64,000 nucleotides of DNA from assembly GCA_964539975.1 (NCBI GenBank), contig CAZIKK010000005.1, positions 57,439-121,438 on the forward strand, read 5' to 3'. Under the pieces are notes generated by a model. That model was not told the origin of the DNA and did not search any database. It was given only the letters and a program-made list of their open reading frames with translations. Each line of letters starts with the position of its first letter. Within the stretch, counting starts at the first letter, position 1. Positions 17,286 through 25,959 of the stretch are shown here, one piece after another. Position numbers and translations under genes: made by a program. This DNA comes from 38-11 sp964539975 (GTDB taxonomy: Bacteria; Bacillota; Clostridia; Tissierellales; Dethiosulfatibacteraceae).

Positions 17286-18296
17286 ATGGATGCTTTTATT
17301 AACAATTTATTGATTGATTTATCTTTATTGCCATTGTTTGCAGTTTTTGTTGTTTCATTGTATGTTTTAAGCAGAGGAGCTGATATTCTCATCGACAATG
17401 CGGTGATCCTTTCGATTCGGTGGGGCATTCCTAAAATCATTGTGGGTGCCACCATCGTTTCTTTAGGCACAACCTTGCCCGAAGCTACGGTTTCAGTATT
17501 TGCCGCTATGAAAGGAAATCCCGATCTTGCCTTGGGTAACGCGGTTGGCTCCATTATTGCTAACACTGGTTTGATTGTAGGGATTGCCGCCATGTTAGGG
17601 GAACTGCCTGTTGATCAAAAAACCATCAATCGCCAAGGCGTGATCCAACTATATTCAGGCGTTTTACTAGTCATCATCAGTTTACCTATCTTTTCCCAAT
17701 CACCCTTTGGAACACTTCATCAATGGATGGGATGGGTCTTGACAGGAATGCTGGTGGTTTATATCTATTTTTCCATCAGATGGTCCAAATTAGGGATTGA
17801 TCCCACAGAAGTAACGCCGAAACCTTCGAGACGGGAGCCCTTTAAGAAACAGATTTTTCTTCTAATTTTGGGAATGGTCATGGTGATTCTTGCTTCAAAA
17901 GTACTGATCCCAACCGTAGAGATTTCCGCTATTAGACTTGGCATTCCCCAAGGGATCATCGCGGCTACCCTAGTGGCATTTGGAACCAGCCTGCCAGAAT
18001 TGATCACCGCCATTACAGCAGTAAGAAAAGGTCATGGTGAATTGGCTGTGGGAAATATCATCGGTGCAGACATTTTAAATGTTTTGTTTGTTGTGGGCCT
18101 ATCTGCTGCCGTTACCAAAGGTGGGTTGCCCGTTCCTTTGGAGTTTTACAAACTTCAATTCCCAACAATGATTCTAATTCTTGTCTTATTCCGAATCTTC
18201 GCCAAAAGCAAAGATCATCGCATTTCCAAAAAAGAAGGTTTGTTATTGGCTTCTTTGTATTTTATCTATCTGTTACTTAGCTTCTTTTGGCTCTAG
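17286..18296 (+). CDS. CaCA family sodium/calcium-type cation exchanger
   Basis: A 336-residue membrane exchanger of the Ca2+:cation antiporter superfamily (YrbG type). It carries the two inverted alpha repeats, each with the ion-binding signature: GATIVSLGTTLPEATVS (about residue 57) and ATLVAFGTSLPELITA (about residue 230), each followed by a GN-x-(I/V)GA/GS motif. Around ten helices are expected. It starts at ATG 17286 after GAAAGGA and sits behind a manganese riboswitch. That context suggests it exports Mn2+ or is needed under Mn2+ excess, even though the family is usually annotated for Na+/Ca2+ exchange. Confidence 0.9.
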   Translation: MDAFINNLLIDLSLLPLFAVFVVSLYVLSRGADILIDNAVILSIRWGIPKIIVGATIVSLGTTLPEATVSVFAAMKGNPDLALGNAVGSIIANTGLIVGIAAMLGELPVDQKTINRQGVIQLYSGVLLVIISLPIFSQSPFGTLHQWMGWVLTGMLVVYIYFSIRWSKLGIDPTEVTPKPSRREPFKKQIFLLILGMVMVILASKVLIPTVEISAIRLGIPQGIIAATLVAFGTSLPELITAITAVRKGHGELAVGNIIGADILNVLFVVGLSAAVTKGGLPVPLEFYKLQFPTMILILVLFRIFAKSKDHRISKKEGLLLASLYFIYLLLSFFWL

Positions 18297-18306
18297 CTAT
18301 ATGGAC

Positions 18307-18346
18307 ATGAAAAAACGGCAACCGACCATCGTTTGCCGTTTTTTCA
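18307..18346 (+). terminator. Terminator of the exchanger gene
   Basis: ATGAAAAAACGGCAA pairs with TTGCCGTTTTTTCAT around an 10-base loop. Symmetric A/T runs make it usable from both strands, including for tRNA-Lys. Confidence 0.85.
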
Positions 18347-18348
18347 TA

Positions 18349-18424
18349 TGGTGACCCATCGGCGACTCGAACGCCGGACACCCTGATTAAAAGTCAGGTG
18401 CTCTACCTGCTGAGCTAATGGGTC
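18349..18424 (-). tRNA. tRNA-Lys (anticodon TTT)
   Basis: On minus: acceptor GACCCAT/ATGGGTC, D-arm TAGCTCAGCAGGTAGAGC, anticodon stem CCTGA/TCAGG with loop CTTTTAA (anticodon TTT), T-arm CCGGCGTTCGAGTCGCCG, encoded CCA. 76 nt and complete. Confidence 0.97.
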
Positions 18425-18449
18425 AGAGTGGTCTTTTTGTCGCTATGAC

Positions 18450-18479
18450 ATAATACTACACAGGCTATTTCCTTGTCAA
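18450..18479 (-). promoter_or_regulatory. Probable promoter of tRNA-Lys
   Basis: On minus, TTGACA (18474-18479) and TATTAT (18450-18455) with an 18-base spacer, about 25 bases before the tRNA. The -35 lies inside the hairpin downstream of purA. Confidence 0.6.
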
Positions 18480-18489
18480 GGAAATAGCC
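18462..18489 (-). terminator. Hairpin after purA
   Basis: Near-perfect inverted repeat GGCTATTTCCTT / AAGGAAATAGCC with a short loop, eight bases past the purA stop. It has no T-run, so termination would be weak; purA and tRNA-Lys may be partly co-transcribed. Confidence 0.5.
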
Positions 18490-18496
18490 TCATGTT

Positions 18497-19783
18497 TTAG
18501 AATAACTCTTTTCTCATAAACGTCTCACTTCTTTTTGGACCAACAGACACAATATCTGCTGGAACTCCTAATAAAGACTCTATCTTTTCCACATAAGCTT
18601 TTGCATTTTCAGGAAGTTCTTCATAATTTTCTGCTTTCAAAACATCTTCCAACTGCCAGCCTGGCATCTCAATATAGACGGGTTCACATCGACCAAGCAC
18701 TTCCAGACTTGCAGGAAAATAGTCGATTTCTTCGCCATCTAAACGGTAAGCCACGCAAATTTTTAATGAATCAAGGCCAGATAGTGTATCCAGTTTAGTC
18801 AAAGCGATAGATGACAGTCCGTTGATTTGGGCTGAGTATTTCAACATCACCATATCCAACCACCCGCATCTTCTGGCTCTTCCGGTTGTTGTACCATATT
18901 CAAACCCTTTCTCTCGGATCCATTCACCCGTGGCATCATTTAGTTCGGTGACAAAGGGTCCCATTCCTACACGTGTTGTATAAGCCTTCACCACTCCTAA
19001 CGCCTTTTCAAGTTGATAAGGACTGATTCCTGCTCCTACTGCAATGCCACCTGTAGTCGGATGTGAAGAAGTTACATAAGGATAAGTGCCATAATCAATA
19101 TCCAACAAGGTCCCTTGTGCTCCTTCAAAAAGAATTTTCTTTCCCTCAGCCACTGCTTCTCGCATGATGACATTAATGTCAGCAACGTATTGCCATATCT
19201 GTCTCATATAGGACATATAATTGGTTACCATTTCATTTTCATCCAATGGTTGACTGCCATAATACTTGGTGATTAAATCATTCTTTTTCCCAATATTGTA
19301 TCTTAGTTTTTTCTCAAAAGCTTCTTGGTTTGAGAAATCACACATTCTCAATCCGCTTCTTTCAACTTTATCTCTATAACAAGGTCCAATGCCTTTGATG
19401 GTGGTTCCAATTCTGTCTTCTCCACGGTCTTCTTCTTCCAATCGATCAATTTCAACGTGGTAGGGAAAAATAATATGGGCTCGATCTGACAAGATCAAAT
19501 TGTCTACTGAAATATTTAAATCCTTTAAATATTTGATCTCTCTAACAAGGGATTCAGGATTCACCACTACCCCATTTCCTATGATGCAAGGTTTCCCTTC
19601 ATTTAGGATTCCTGATGGGATCAAATGCAACTTATATTGTTGATTATCTATTTCAACTGTGTGACCTGCATTGTCACCACCTTGGTATCTGACAACATAA
19701 TCTGCTTTTTTAGCTAAATAATCTGTGATTTTCCCTTTTCCTTCATCGCCCCACTGAGCGCCAAGAATAACTACATTTGACAT
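18497..19783 (-). CDS. purA: Adenylosuccinate synthetase
   Basis: Joins IMP and aspartate with GTP to form adenylosuccinate, the first committed step to AMP. The 428-residue protein begins with the GTP-binding motif LGAQWGDEGKGK (residues 6-17) and has the IMP-site NAGHTV, GTTIKGIGPCYRDK and TTTGRARRCGWLD motifs. Length is standard. The ATG at 19783 follows TAGGAGG. It is monocistronic with its own promoter. In Bacillus purA also lies near rplI-dnaC, and here those genes are about 25 kb away, suggesting a partly conserved neighbourhood. Confidence 0.98.
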   Translation of the reverse strand: MSNVVILGAQWGDEGKGKITDYLAKKADYVVRYQGGDNAGHTVEIDNQQYKLHLIPSGILNEGKPCIIGNGVVVNPESLVREIKYLKDLNISVDNLILSDRAHIIFPYHVEIDRLEEEDRGEDRIGTTIKGIGPCYRDKVERSGLRMCDFSNQEAFEKKLRYNIGKKNDLITKYYGSQPLDENEMVTNYMSYMRQIWQYVADINVIMREAVAEGKKILFEGAQGTLLDIDYGTYPYVTSSHPTTGGIAVGAGISPYQLEKALGVVKAYTTRVGMGPFVTELNDATGEWIREKGFEYGTTTGRARRCGWLDMVMLKYSAQINGLSSIALTKLDTLSGLDSLKICVAYRLDGEEIDYFPASLEVLGRCEPVYIEMPGWQLEDVLKAENYEELPENAKAYVEKIESLLGVPADIVSVGPKRSETFMRKELF

Positions 19784-19871
19784 TTTATCCTCCTACACCT
19801 CTCCAGTGCTTTTTAACAATCCTTTTCTAAATGCTCACATATCAAAAATAGGGTTTATCAAAACCCACTTC

Positions 19872-19900
19872 ATATTAACAGAATCAATCTTGATAGTCAA
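19872..19900 (-). promoter_or_regulatory. Promoter of purA
   Basis: On minus, TTGACT (19895-19900), 17-base spacer, TAATAT (19872-19877), about 90 bases before the purA ATG. Confidence 0.65.
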
Positions 19901-20218
19901 CGATATGACGAATAGTTTTTAGGCGAAAGATGTTTTCATTCGTTTATTTGTCTGCGTATTCTAATTTTGATATGATTATTTATTCATTTTATTGCTAATT
20001 ATGCTTTATTGCCCCTCTCCTTCACTACTAGTCCCTTGCATTAAGAACATCTCTTTAATTATATTTCTTTTCTGTAACAACTAGTTGTTCCAGCAATTGT
20101 GCGCCATAACGTTTTTTTGTGCAACTTAGTTTTGTTTGTTTTCAAGATATCGCACGGCGCTTTTATTTATTATCTATTTTATTTGTGTAATTATTTTTAA
20201 GACAACTGTATTTTTAAC
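19901..20218. other. AT-rich intergenic region between purA and livJ
   Basis: About 320 bases of AT-rich sequence between the divergent purA and livJ units. An open frame from 20136 runs into livJ but its sequence is low-complexity and does not look coding. I see ACTAGTTGTTCC near 20082 with partial dyad symmetry but no recognisable regulator site or RNA. Confidence 0.5.
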
Positions 20219-20247
20219 TTGCATATTTATTAGGCATGATATACAAT
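20219..20247 (+). promoter_or_regulatory. Candidate promoter of livJHMGF
   Basis: TTGCAT (20219-20224), 17-base spacer, TACAAT (20242-20247), about 48 bases before the livJ start. Confidence 0.5.
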
Positions 20248-20294
20248 TAAATACAAATTTTATCCTAAATAAAACATTTAGGGAGGGAGGAATT

Positions 20295-21449
20295 ATGAAA
20301 AAAAGAATTTTTAGCTTAGTACTTGTTGCAATACTTCTTGCATCCACACTGTTGTCCGGATGTGGTTCCGGAAATGATCAACCTTCTGGCGGTGGCGCTG
20401 ATGATGTGATCAAGTTTGGTGTTATCGGACCCATTACTGGAGATTACAGCCAATACGGCGGTTCCGTTGAAGAAGGCTCCAAGCTTGCCGCAGAAGAAAT
20501 CAACGCTGCTGGCGGCATTGATGGCACTATGATCGAGATCGTTGCCTACGACTCTAAAGGCGATGGAACAGAGGCCGTCAACGCCTACAACAGACTTAGA
20601 GATCAAGACGGAATCACTGCTCTTATCGGAGCTACATTCAGTGGTGAAACCCTTGCCATTAAGGAAATCGTCATTGAAGATGGCATGCCCGTTTTAACAC
20701 CAACAGCTACCAACGAACAAGTGACTTTGAATGCACCTAATGTCTTCCGTGCTTGTTATCTTGACCCGCAACAAGGCTCCACAGCCGCCATTTTCTCTAT
20801 GGATACTTTGGGTGCTACAAAAGCCGCGGTGCTTTACAACACAGAAGACCCTTATTCGGAAGGGTTAGCCGTTGCTTTTAGAGATACCTTCGCACAAAAT
20901 GGCACTGTGACTAATTATGAAGGCTACACAGTGAACGACATGGATTTTAGATCCATCCTTACCGTTATCCAAGCACAAGGCCCCGATGTCATTTTCTTGC
21001 CGGATTACACCGCAAAAGTCGGAGTCATCCTAGATCAAATCGATGAACTGAACATGGATGTGATTTGCATCGGAGGAGATGGCTGGGACGGTATTGAAAC
21101 AGATTACGCCGAAGTGGCAGAAGGTCACTACTTTGTCAATCATTATGCCAAGTCTGATCCTTCCGATCTTGTTCAAAACTTCATCTCTGCTTATGAGGCA
21201 AAATGGGGCAAAACACCAAACGCTCTTGCCGCTTTAGGCTATGACGCAACCTTCATCATGGTTGAAGCCATAAAAAGTGCAGGATCTACTGATGCCGAGG
21301 CAATTGTTACTGCATTGGCGGCAACAGATATGGATGCTGTTACTGGTCACATTACTTTTGATGCCAATGGCGATCCTCAGAAAAGCATCTCTATTATCCA
21401 AATCGTTGATGGTGATCACTTCCTAGCAGGAAAAGTCGAAGTCGATTAA
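20295..21449 (+). CDS. livJ: Branched-chain amino acid ABC transporter, substrate-binding lipoprotein
   Basis: Extracellular binding protein of the LIV-type importer, 384 residues. It has a lipoprotein signal peptide with lipobox LLSGC (Cys23), then a type I periplasmic-binding fold starting IKFGVIGPITGDYSQYG. Motifs AAEEINAAGGIDG and IGATFSGETLAI match LivJ/LivK proteins. The ATG at 20295 follows GGGAGGGAGG. It heads a five-gene importer operon and is followed by a hairpin that could raise its level relative to the membrane genes. Ligand range (Leu/Ile/Val or other amino acids) is inferred from family. Confidence 0.93.
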   Translation: MKKRIFSLVLVAILLASTLLSGCGSGNDQPSGGGADDVIKFGVIGPITGDYSQYGGSVEEGSKLAAEEINAAGGIDGTMIEIVAYDSKGDGTEAVNAYNRLRDQDGITALIGATFSGETLAIKEIVIEDGMPVLTPTATNEQVTLNAPNVFRACYLDPQQGSTAAIFSMDTLGATKAAVLYNTEDPYSEGLAVAFRDTFAQNGTVTNYEGYTVNDMDFRSILTVIQAQGPDVIFLPDYTAKVGVILDQIDELNMDVICIGGDGWDGIETDYAEVAEGHYFVNHYAKSDPSDLVQNFISAYEAKWGKTPNALAALGYDATFIMVEAIKSAGSTDAEAIVTALAATDMDAVTGHITFDANGDPQKSISIIQIVDGDHFLAGKVEVD

Positions 21450-21473
21450 AGAATATGAGATGAACCACAACTT

Positions 21474-21506
21474 GCATAGGAGAGATCAAGTCTCTCCTAT
21501 GCTATT
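21474..21506 (+). terminator. Hairpin between livJ and livH
   Basis: Perfect 12-bp stem GCATAGGAGAGA / TCTCTCCTATGC around TCAAG, followed by TATTTTAA. Probably a partial terminator or 3'-end stabiliser that favours livJ mRNA. Confidence 0.65.
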
Positions 21507-21535
21507 TTAACCAATTATGGAAAGGAGTGAATCAC

Positions 21536-22414
21536 TTGACGATATTTTTGCAACAAATCATCAACGGACTTTCTGTGGGCAGCATCTATGCTGTCATTGC
21601 TTTGGGCTATACCATGGTTTATGGAATCATTCGTCTTATTAACTTTGCCCACGGTGAAATTATGATGATGGGCGCTTACTTTGCCTTTGTCACTGTATCC
21701 GCCATGGGTATGCCGTTTTACCTGGTATTAATCGTATCTATGGCTCTTGCCGCTTTGTTGGGCATCGCAGTAGAAACCATGGCATACAGACCACTAAGAA
21801 AAGCCCCGCGGATTTCCGCATTGATCACCGCCATAGGAATGAGTCTTTTCCTTCAAAATCTGGCCTTGGTTATCTTTAGGCCGGAACCCAAGCGAATGCC
21901 ACCGGTCATTCCTCGTTTTCCTGTAAGAATTGGTCCTCTTCAAATAGGAACCGTGACCATCACCACCATTATTCTATCCATTGTTTTTATGATCCTGCTT
22001 GATTTTTTTGTCAAGAAAACCAAACCAGGAAAAGCCATGCGAGCTGTTTCCGAGGATAAAGAAGCCTCCCTTTTGATGGGTATCAATGTAAACCGAACTA
22101 TCAGCATCACTTTTGCTATTGGATCCGCATTGGGCGCATTAGGTGGCGTTTTATACAGTGTATCCTATACACAAGTGTTTCCAACCATGGGAGTCATGCC
22201 AGGTCTCAAAGCTTTTGTGGCAGCTGTTTTAGGTGGTATTGGCCTGATACCTGGCGCTATGCTGGGAGGATTTGTCATTGGCATGGTTGAAACCTTATCT
22301 AAGTCCTATATATCAAGTCAATGGTCTGATGCCATTGTATTTGGCATACTGATCATCGTACTATTGTTTAAACCAACGGGTATTTTAGGCAAAAACGAGA
22401 AAGAGAAGGTGTGA
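21536..22414 (+). CDS. livH: Branched-chain amino acid ABC transporter permease LivH
   Basis: Inner-membrane permease, 292 residues, about eight helices. The N-terminus INGLSVGSIYAVIALGYTMVYGIIRLINFAHGE is diagnostic for LivH, with the conserved ABC-contact region EDKEASLLMGIN near residue 180. I choose TTG at 21536 because AAAGGAG lies eight bases upstream; the in-frame GTG at 21527 overlaps that site. Followed one base later by livM. It forms the membrane channel with LivM. Confidence 0.94.
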   Translation: MTIFLQQIINGLSVGSIYAVIALGYTMVYGIIRLINFAHGEIMMMGAYFAFVTVSAMGMPFYLVLIVSMALAALLGIAVETMAYRPLRKAPRISALITAIGMSLFLQNLALVIFRPEPKRMPPVIPRFPVRIGPLQIGTVTITTIILSIVFMILLDFFVKKTKPGKAMRAVSEDKEASLLMGINVNRTISITFAIGSALGALGGVLYSVSYTQVFPTMGVMPGLKAFVAAVLGGIGLIPGAMLGGFVIGMVETLSKSYISSQWSDAIVFGILIIVLLFKPTGILGKNEKEKV

Positions 22415-22415
22415 T

Positions 22416-23423
22416 ATGGCTAAAACATTCAATCTTAAAGTCTTTATTATCAACTTACTTGCAGTCATTTTCATTTTCATAGCCATCAAAATTCTCATCG
22501 GAAGCGGTGCCTTGTCCCGTTATCTTATTTCCATCATGATTTTTATTTGTGTCAACATCATTTTAGCCACAAGTCTTAATTTAGCCACTGGGTTTTTGGG
22601 TCAATTGGCTTTGGGACATGCTGGGTTTATGGCCATAGGTGCTTACACTTCCGCTTTAACTGCCATTTACCTTCGATCCACTTACAACCTTTCAGGCACC
22701 TTGCTCTTATTAGCCTCCCTAGTGGCTGCCGGCCTGTTCGCCGGAATAATTGGAGTGCTTATCGGCATACCCGCTTTGCGATTGCGAGGAGACTACCTAG
22801 CCATCATCACCTTAGGTTTTGGAGAGGTGATTCGTGTTTTCATCAACAACATTGGTTTTACAGGAGGAGCAAAAGGTTTGACCGGTATTCCCAGAATTAC
22901 CACCATCGACAATGCTTATTGGGTAATGGTCTTGACTGTTGCCATACTGTATACCTTAACCAGTTCTCGTCAGGGACGGGCCATCATCTCAATCAGAGAA
23001 GATGAGATTGCCGCCGAGGCAGTAGGCATTCAAACCACTCGCTATAAAGTCATGGGTTTTGCGATTGCCGCTTTCTTCGCTGGTATTGGTGGTGGCTTGT
23101 ACGCTCATTTTATCGCTTTTTTAGACCCTAATACGTTCAATTTCATGCGCTCCGTTGAAATTCTTGTTATTGTGGTTCTGGGAGGTATGGGAAGTCTTAC
23201 TGGATCTGTTGTTTCAGCTATTGTTCTCACCATACTGCCTGAAGCTTTGAGAGATTTTGCTATTTATCGTCTACTCATTTATTCTGGGTTATTGGTCGCT
23301 ATGATGATCTTCCGCCCTCAAGGAATTTTTGGCACAAAAGAATTCTCTTTGGTTCAATTTTTCAAGACATTGCGACACAATCCCATTGTAACACCTAGAA
23401 AAAAAGTCAAGGAGAGTGATTAA
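22416..23423 (+). CDS. livM: Branched-chain amino acid ABC transporter permease LivM
   Basis: Second permease subunit, 335 residues, with about nine hydrophobic segments. Conserved LivM features are ATSLNLATGFLGQLALGHAGFMAIGAYT, IPALRLRGDYLAIITLGFGEVIR and the coupling helix REDEIAAEAVGI. Its ATG comes right after the livH stop, and its end overlaps the ribosome binding site of livG, so the operon is tightly coupled. Confidence 0.95.
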   Translation: MAKTFNLKVFIINLLAVIFIFIAIKILIGSGALSRYLISIMIFICVNIILATSLNLATGFLGQLALGHAGFMAIGAYTSALTAIYLRSTYNLSGTLLLLASLVAAGLFAGIIGVLIGIPALRLRGDYLAIITLGFGEVIRVFINNIGFTGGAKGLTGIPRITTIDNAYWVMVLTVAILYTLTSSRQGRAIISIREDEIAAEAVGIQTTRYKVMGFAIAAFFAGIGGGLYAHFIAFLDPNTFNFMRSVEILVIVVLGGMGSLTGSVVSAIVLTILPEALRDFAIYRLLIYSGLLVAMMIFRPQGIFGTKEFSLVQFFKTLRHNPIVTPRKKVKESD

Positions 23424-23424
23424 T

Positions 23425-24183
23425 ATGGCCCTACTTGAGACAAAAGGAATCGGCATGCAATTTGGCGGATTGAAGGCAGTAGATCAATTCGAAATTCAAG
23501 TTGATGAAAATGAGCTAGTTGGATTGATCGGCCCTAACGGTGCTGGAAAAACTACTATTTTCAACATGTTAACCGGTGTATACAAACCTACAGAAGGTGA
23601 TATCACTCTAAATGGCATCAGCATCGTCGGGAAGAAGCCGTATCAAATTGTCAACATGGGAGCTGCTAGAACGTTTCAAAACATTCGACTTTTCAAAGAT
23701 CTATCGGTAATAGACAATATCAAAATCGCTTATCACAATGAGATGAGTTACACCACCGTAGAAGGCATTTTTCGATTGAAACGGTATTGGACACAAGAAA
23801 AGAAAGCGCATCAAGAAAGTTTAGATTTTTTGAAAATATTCAGTATGGAGGATTATGCCGATATTTTAGCTAAGAATCTTCCTTATGGAAAACAAAGGAA
23901 ATTGGAAATCGCCCGTGCGTTGGCCACCAAACCAAAAATTCTTCTATTGGATGAACCAGCCGCCGGTATGAATCCTCATGAAACCAGAGAACTTATGGAA
24001 ACTATCCATTTTATCAGGGATAAATTCGAGATTGCCATTTTATTGATCGAACACGATATGAGTCTTGTCATGGGAATCTGTGAACGAATAGTCGTTGTCG
24101 ATTATGGTAAAATTATTGCTTCAGGAACCCCTGATTCCATCAAAAAAAATCCGGATGTCATCCGAGTCTATCTGGGAGAGTAG
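23425..24183 (+). CDS. livG: Branched-chain amino acid ABC transporter ATP-binding protein LivG
   Basis: Cytoplasmic ATPase, 252 residues. Walker A is GPNGAGKTT, the Q-loop is in ARTFQNIRLF, the signature region is LPYGKQRKLEIARAL (a LivG-type variant lacking canonical LSGGQ), and Walker B is ILLLDEPAAGMNP. The ATG at 23425 follows GGAGAG. It pairs with LivF to power the importer. Confidence 0.95.
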   Translation: MALLETKGIGMQFGGLKAVDQFEIQVDENELVGLIGPNGAGKTTIFNMLTGVYKPTEGDITLNGISIVGKKPYQIVNMGAARTFQNIRLFKDLSVIDNIKIAYHNEMSYTTVEGIFRLKRYWTQEKKAHQESLDFLKIFSMEDYADILAKNLPYGKQRKLEIARALATKPKILLLDEPAAGMNPHETRELMETIHFIRDKFEIAILLIEHDMSLVMGICERIVVVDYGKIIASGTPDSIKKNPDVIRVYLGE

Positions 24184-24193
24184 GTGTAAATTT

Positions 24194-24898
24194 ATGTTGA
24201 AAGTTGAAGAAATTAATGTGTTTTATGGAAAAATACATGCCATACATGATGTCAGCTTTTATGTTGAAGAGGGAGAAATCGTCACTTTGATCGGTGCCAA
24301 TGGCGCAGGGAAATCAACCATTTTAAAAACCATATCCCGATTATTGGCCCCAGCTAGTGGACTGATTCGCTTTCGTGGAGAAGATATGGTGAAGCTGCCT
24401 CCTCATCAAATCATTGATATGGGCATGGCTCATGTCCCAGAAGGCAGACGGGTTTTTTCTAAAATGTCTGTTTATGAAAATCTAGAAATGGGTGCCTATA
24501 TTAGAAAGGATAAACGAGAAATCCAAGAAGACTTTGAAATGGTATTCGCAAGATTTCCCCGATTAAAAGAAAGAGCCAAGCAATCCGCTGGTACACTAAG
24601 TGGTGGCGAGCAGCAAATGCTGGCTATTGGAAGAGCCCTAATGTCTCGACCAAAGATTATGCTTTTGGACGAACCCTCTATGGGATTGGCGCCTCTCTTG
24701 GTAGACGAGATATTCGATATCATTGAAAAGTTGAACAAAGCAGGCACTACCATCCTATTGGTGGAGCAAAACGCTCACAAAGCTCTTTCCCTTGCTCACA
24801 GAGGCTATGTTTTGGAAACTGGCAAAGTCATTGCCGAAGGAAAAGCTAAAGATTTGCTTCATGATGATTCTGTTCGGTCTGCTTATCTAGGCAACTAA
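24194..24898 (+). CDS. livF: Branched-chain amino acid ABC transporter ATP-binding protein LivF
   Basis: Second ATPase of the importer, 234 residues. Walker A GANGAGKST, Q-loop region VPEGRRVFSKMSVYENL, signature LSGGEQQMLAIGRALM and Walker B IMLLDEPSMGLAP are all intact. The start is ATG 24194 after GAGAGTAGG. It ends the liv operon, just before a strong terminator. Confidence 0.95.
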   Translation: MLKVEEINVFYGKIHAIHDVSFYVEEGEIVTLIGANGAGKSTILKTISRLLAPASGLIRFRGEDMVKLPPHQIIDMGMAHVPEGRRVFSKMSVYENLEMGAYIRKDKREIQEDFEMVFARFPRLKERAKQSAGTLSGGEQQMLAIGRALMSRPKIMLLDEPSMGLAPLLVDEIFDIIEKLNKAGTTILLVEQNAHKALSLAHRGYVLETGKVIAEGKAKDLLHDDSVRSAYLGN

Positions 24899-24943
24899 AA
24901 AAACACAATGGAACAAGGTGTGTCCTTTTCCATTGTGTTTTTA
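24899..24943. terminator. Bidirectional terminator after livF
   Basis: AAACACAATGGAA pairs with TTCCATTGTGTTT across a 16-base loop, with A and T runs on either side. It serves livF on plus and the DUF1292 gene on minus. Confidence 0.88.
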
Positions 24944-24984
24944 GTTGGTCAATCATTTTTCAGAGACTAGAGCTCATTCTCAAA

Positions 24985-25084
24985 NNNNNNNNNNNNNNNN
25001 NNNNNNNNNNNNNNNNNNNNNNNNNNNNNNNNNNNNNNNNNNNNNNNNNNNNNNNNNNNNNNNNNNNNNNNNNNNNNNNNNNNN
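24985..25084. other. Assembly gap (100 N)
   Basis: Exactly 100 unknown bases, the usual placeholder for a join of unknown length. Both flanks carry CTCAAA (24979-24984 and 25085-25090). Merging them would complete the DUF1292 gene. Confidence 0.98.
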
Positions 25085-25441
25085 CTCAAATATATCACCG
25101 ACGGTGTTGAATTCTTCCTCGCTTTCAATTGGAATCAACTCCACTCCCGTTTCATCCTCATGGTAGCCATAAATATAATAGTCCTCTTGTCCTTTAGGGA
25201 GTAAGGCTACGTATTCTTTTTCTTCATACTCAATAATAGCTAGCACCAGACATGCTTTTTCCTCGCCATCATCAAACACGACATTTAAGACTTGTTCTTC
25301 GTGGTGATCATGGTCACAGCCACATCCGTTGTCACAACCACATTCATGGTCTTCACAACAACCTTCTTGATCATGGGAATCACATCCATTCTCTTTATCC
25401 AAGTGATCGTCCCCACAACAGCAATGATTATCTTTTGCCAT
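25085..25441 (-). CDS. DUF1292 protein with Cys/His-rich N-terminus (3' end in gap)
   Basis: Small acidic protein of unknown function, cut at its C-terminus by the assembly gap. The first 49 residues hold ten Cys and seven His among many Asp/Glu, resembling a metal-binding tail. Residues from about 50 (LNVVFDDGEEKACLVLAIIEYEEKEYVALLP) match the DUF1292/YrzB family of Firmicutes. I use ATG 25441, with AAGGAG upstream. If the CTCAAA flanks are the same sequence, the protein would end GDIFENEL with its stop at 24967-24969. Metal binding is inferred from composition only. Confidence 0.83.
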
Positions 25442-25530
25442 CTGAAATCTCCTTCCAATGAATTCAAACACAGACACTGCCCATGTTTACAATAATCTAT
25501 CATAATTGGGTGAAATAGTAAACCCAAAAT

Positions 25531-25959
25531 TCAACGGGTGCCTTTCCTTTTAAATTTCCTTCCTATAGAAGACGCCACAATCACCGCACTGGATATGGCC
25601 AAAGCTACTAAAATGGTTTCCGCTCCCATTTCAGTTGCCGATGCATAATCCGCTTCAACCACCTTTAACATTGAATAATACAATCCGTACCCAGGGACCA
25701 GTGGTATCAAACCCGGTATAACAAAAACGGTGGCCGGCATTTTCCGTTTTCTGGCAAGCCATTCACTGATCATTCCTACCACCCATGCGCCAAAAAAAGC
25801 AGCCATAACGACTGAGTCAAAGCTTTCCACTAATCCCGAATAAACCAGCCAGCCAATAGCACCTGTTAAAGAAGCAGGCAACAATTGCTTGCGTGGAATA
25901 TTAAATAAAATCCCAAACCCAAGGGTACTCATTGCTGCAAAGAAAAAACTAGTCATCAT
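25531..25959 (-). CDS. Threonine/serine exporter family protein, small subunit (ThrE C-terminal half)
   Basis: A 142-residue membrane protein of the YjjB/DUF3815 type, with about four or five helices. It corresponds to the C-terminal half of the Corynebacterium threonine exporter ThrE, here encoded as a separate gene. The conserved VIPGLIPLVPGYGLYYSM is visible near residue 80. Its ATG overlaps the stop of the larger partner (ATGA type), so the two are translationally coupled and presumably form one exporter of threonine/serine or related solutes. Confidence 0.88.
   Translation of the reverse strand: MMTSFFFAAMSTLGFGILFNIPRKQLLPASLTGAIGWLVYSGLVESFDSVVMAAFFGAWVVGMISEWLARKRKMPATVFVIPGLIPLVPGYGLYYSMLKVVEADYASATEMGAETILVALAISSAVIVASSIGRKFKRKGTR

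Noticed and set aside
20136..20294. N-terminal extension of livJ
   Set aside because: The frame is open but AT-rich and low complexity; the ATG at 20295 has a strong ribosome binding site and starts a perfect lipoprotein signal.
25252..25527. Several overlapping frames on both strands around the DUF1292 gene
   Set aside because: They arise from the repetitive Cys/His/Asp codons of the real gene, which alone has a proper start and family match.
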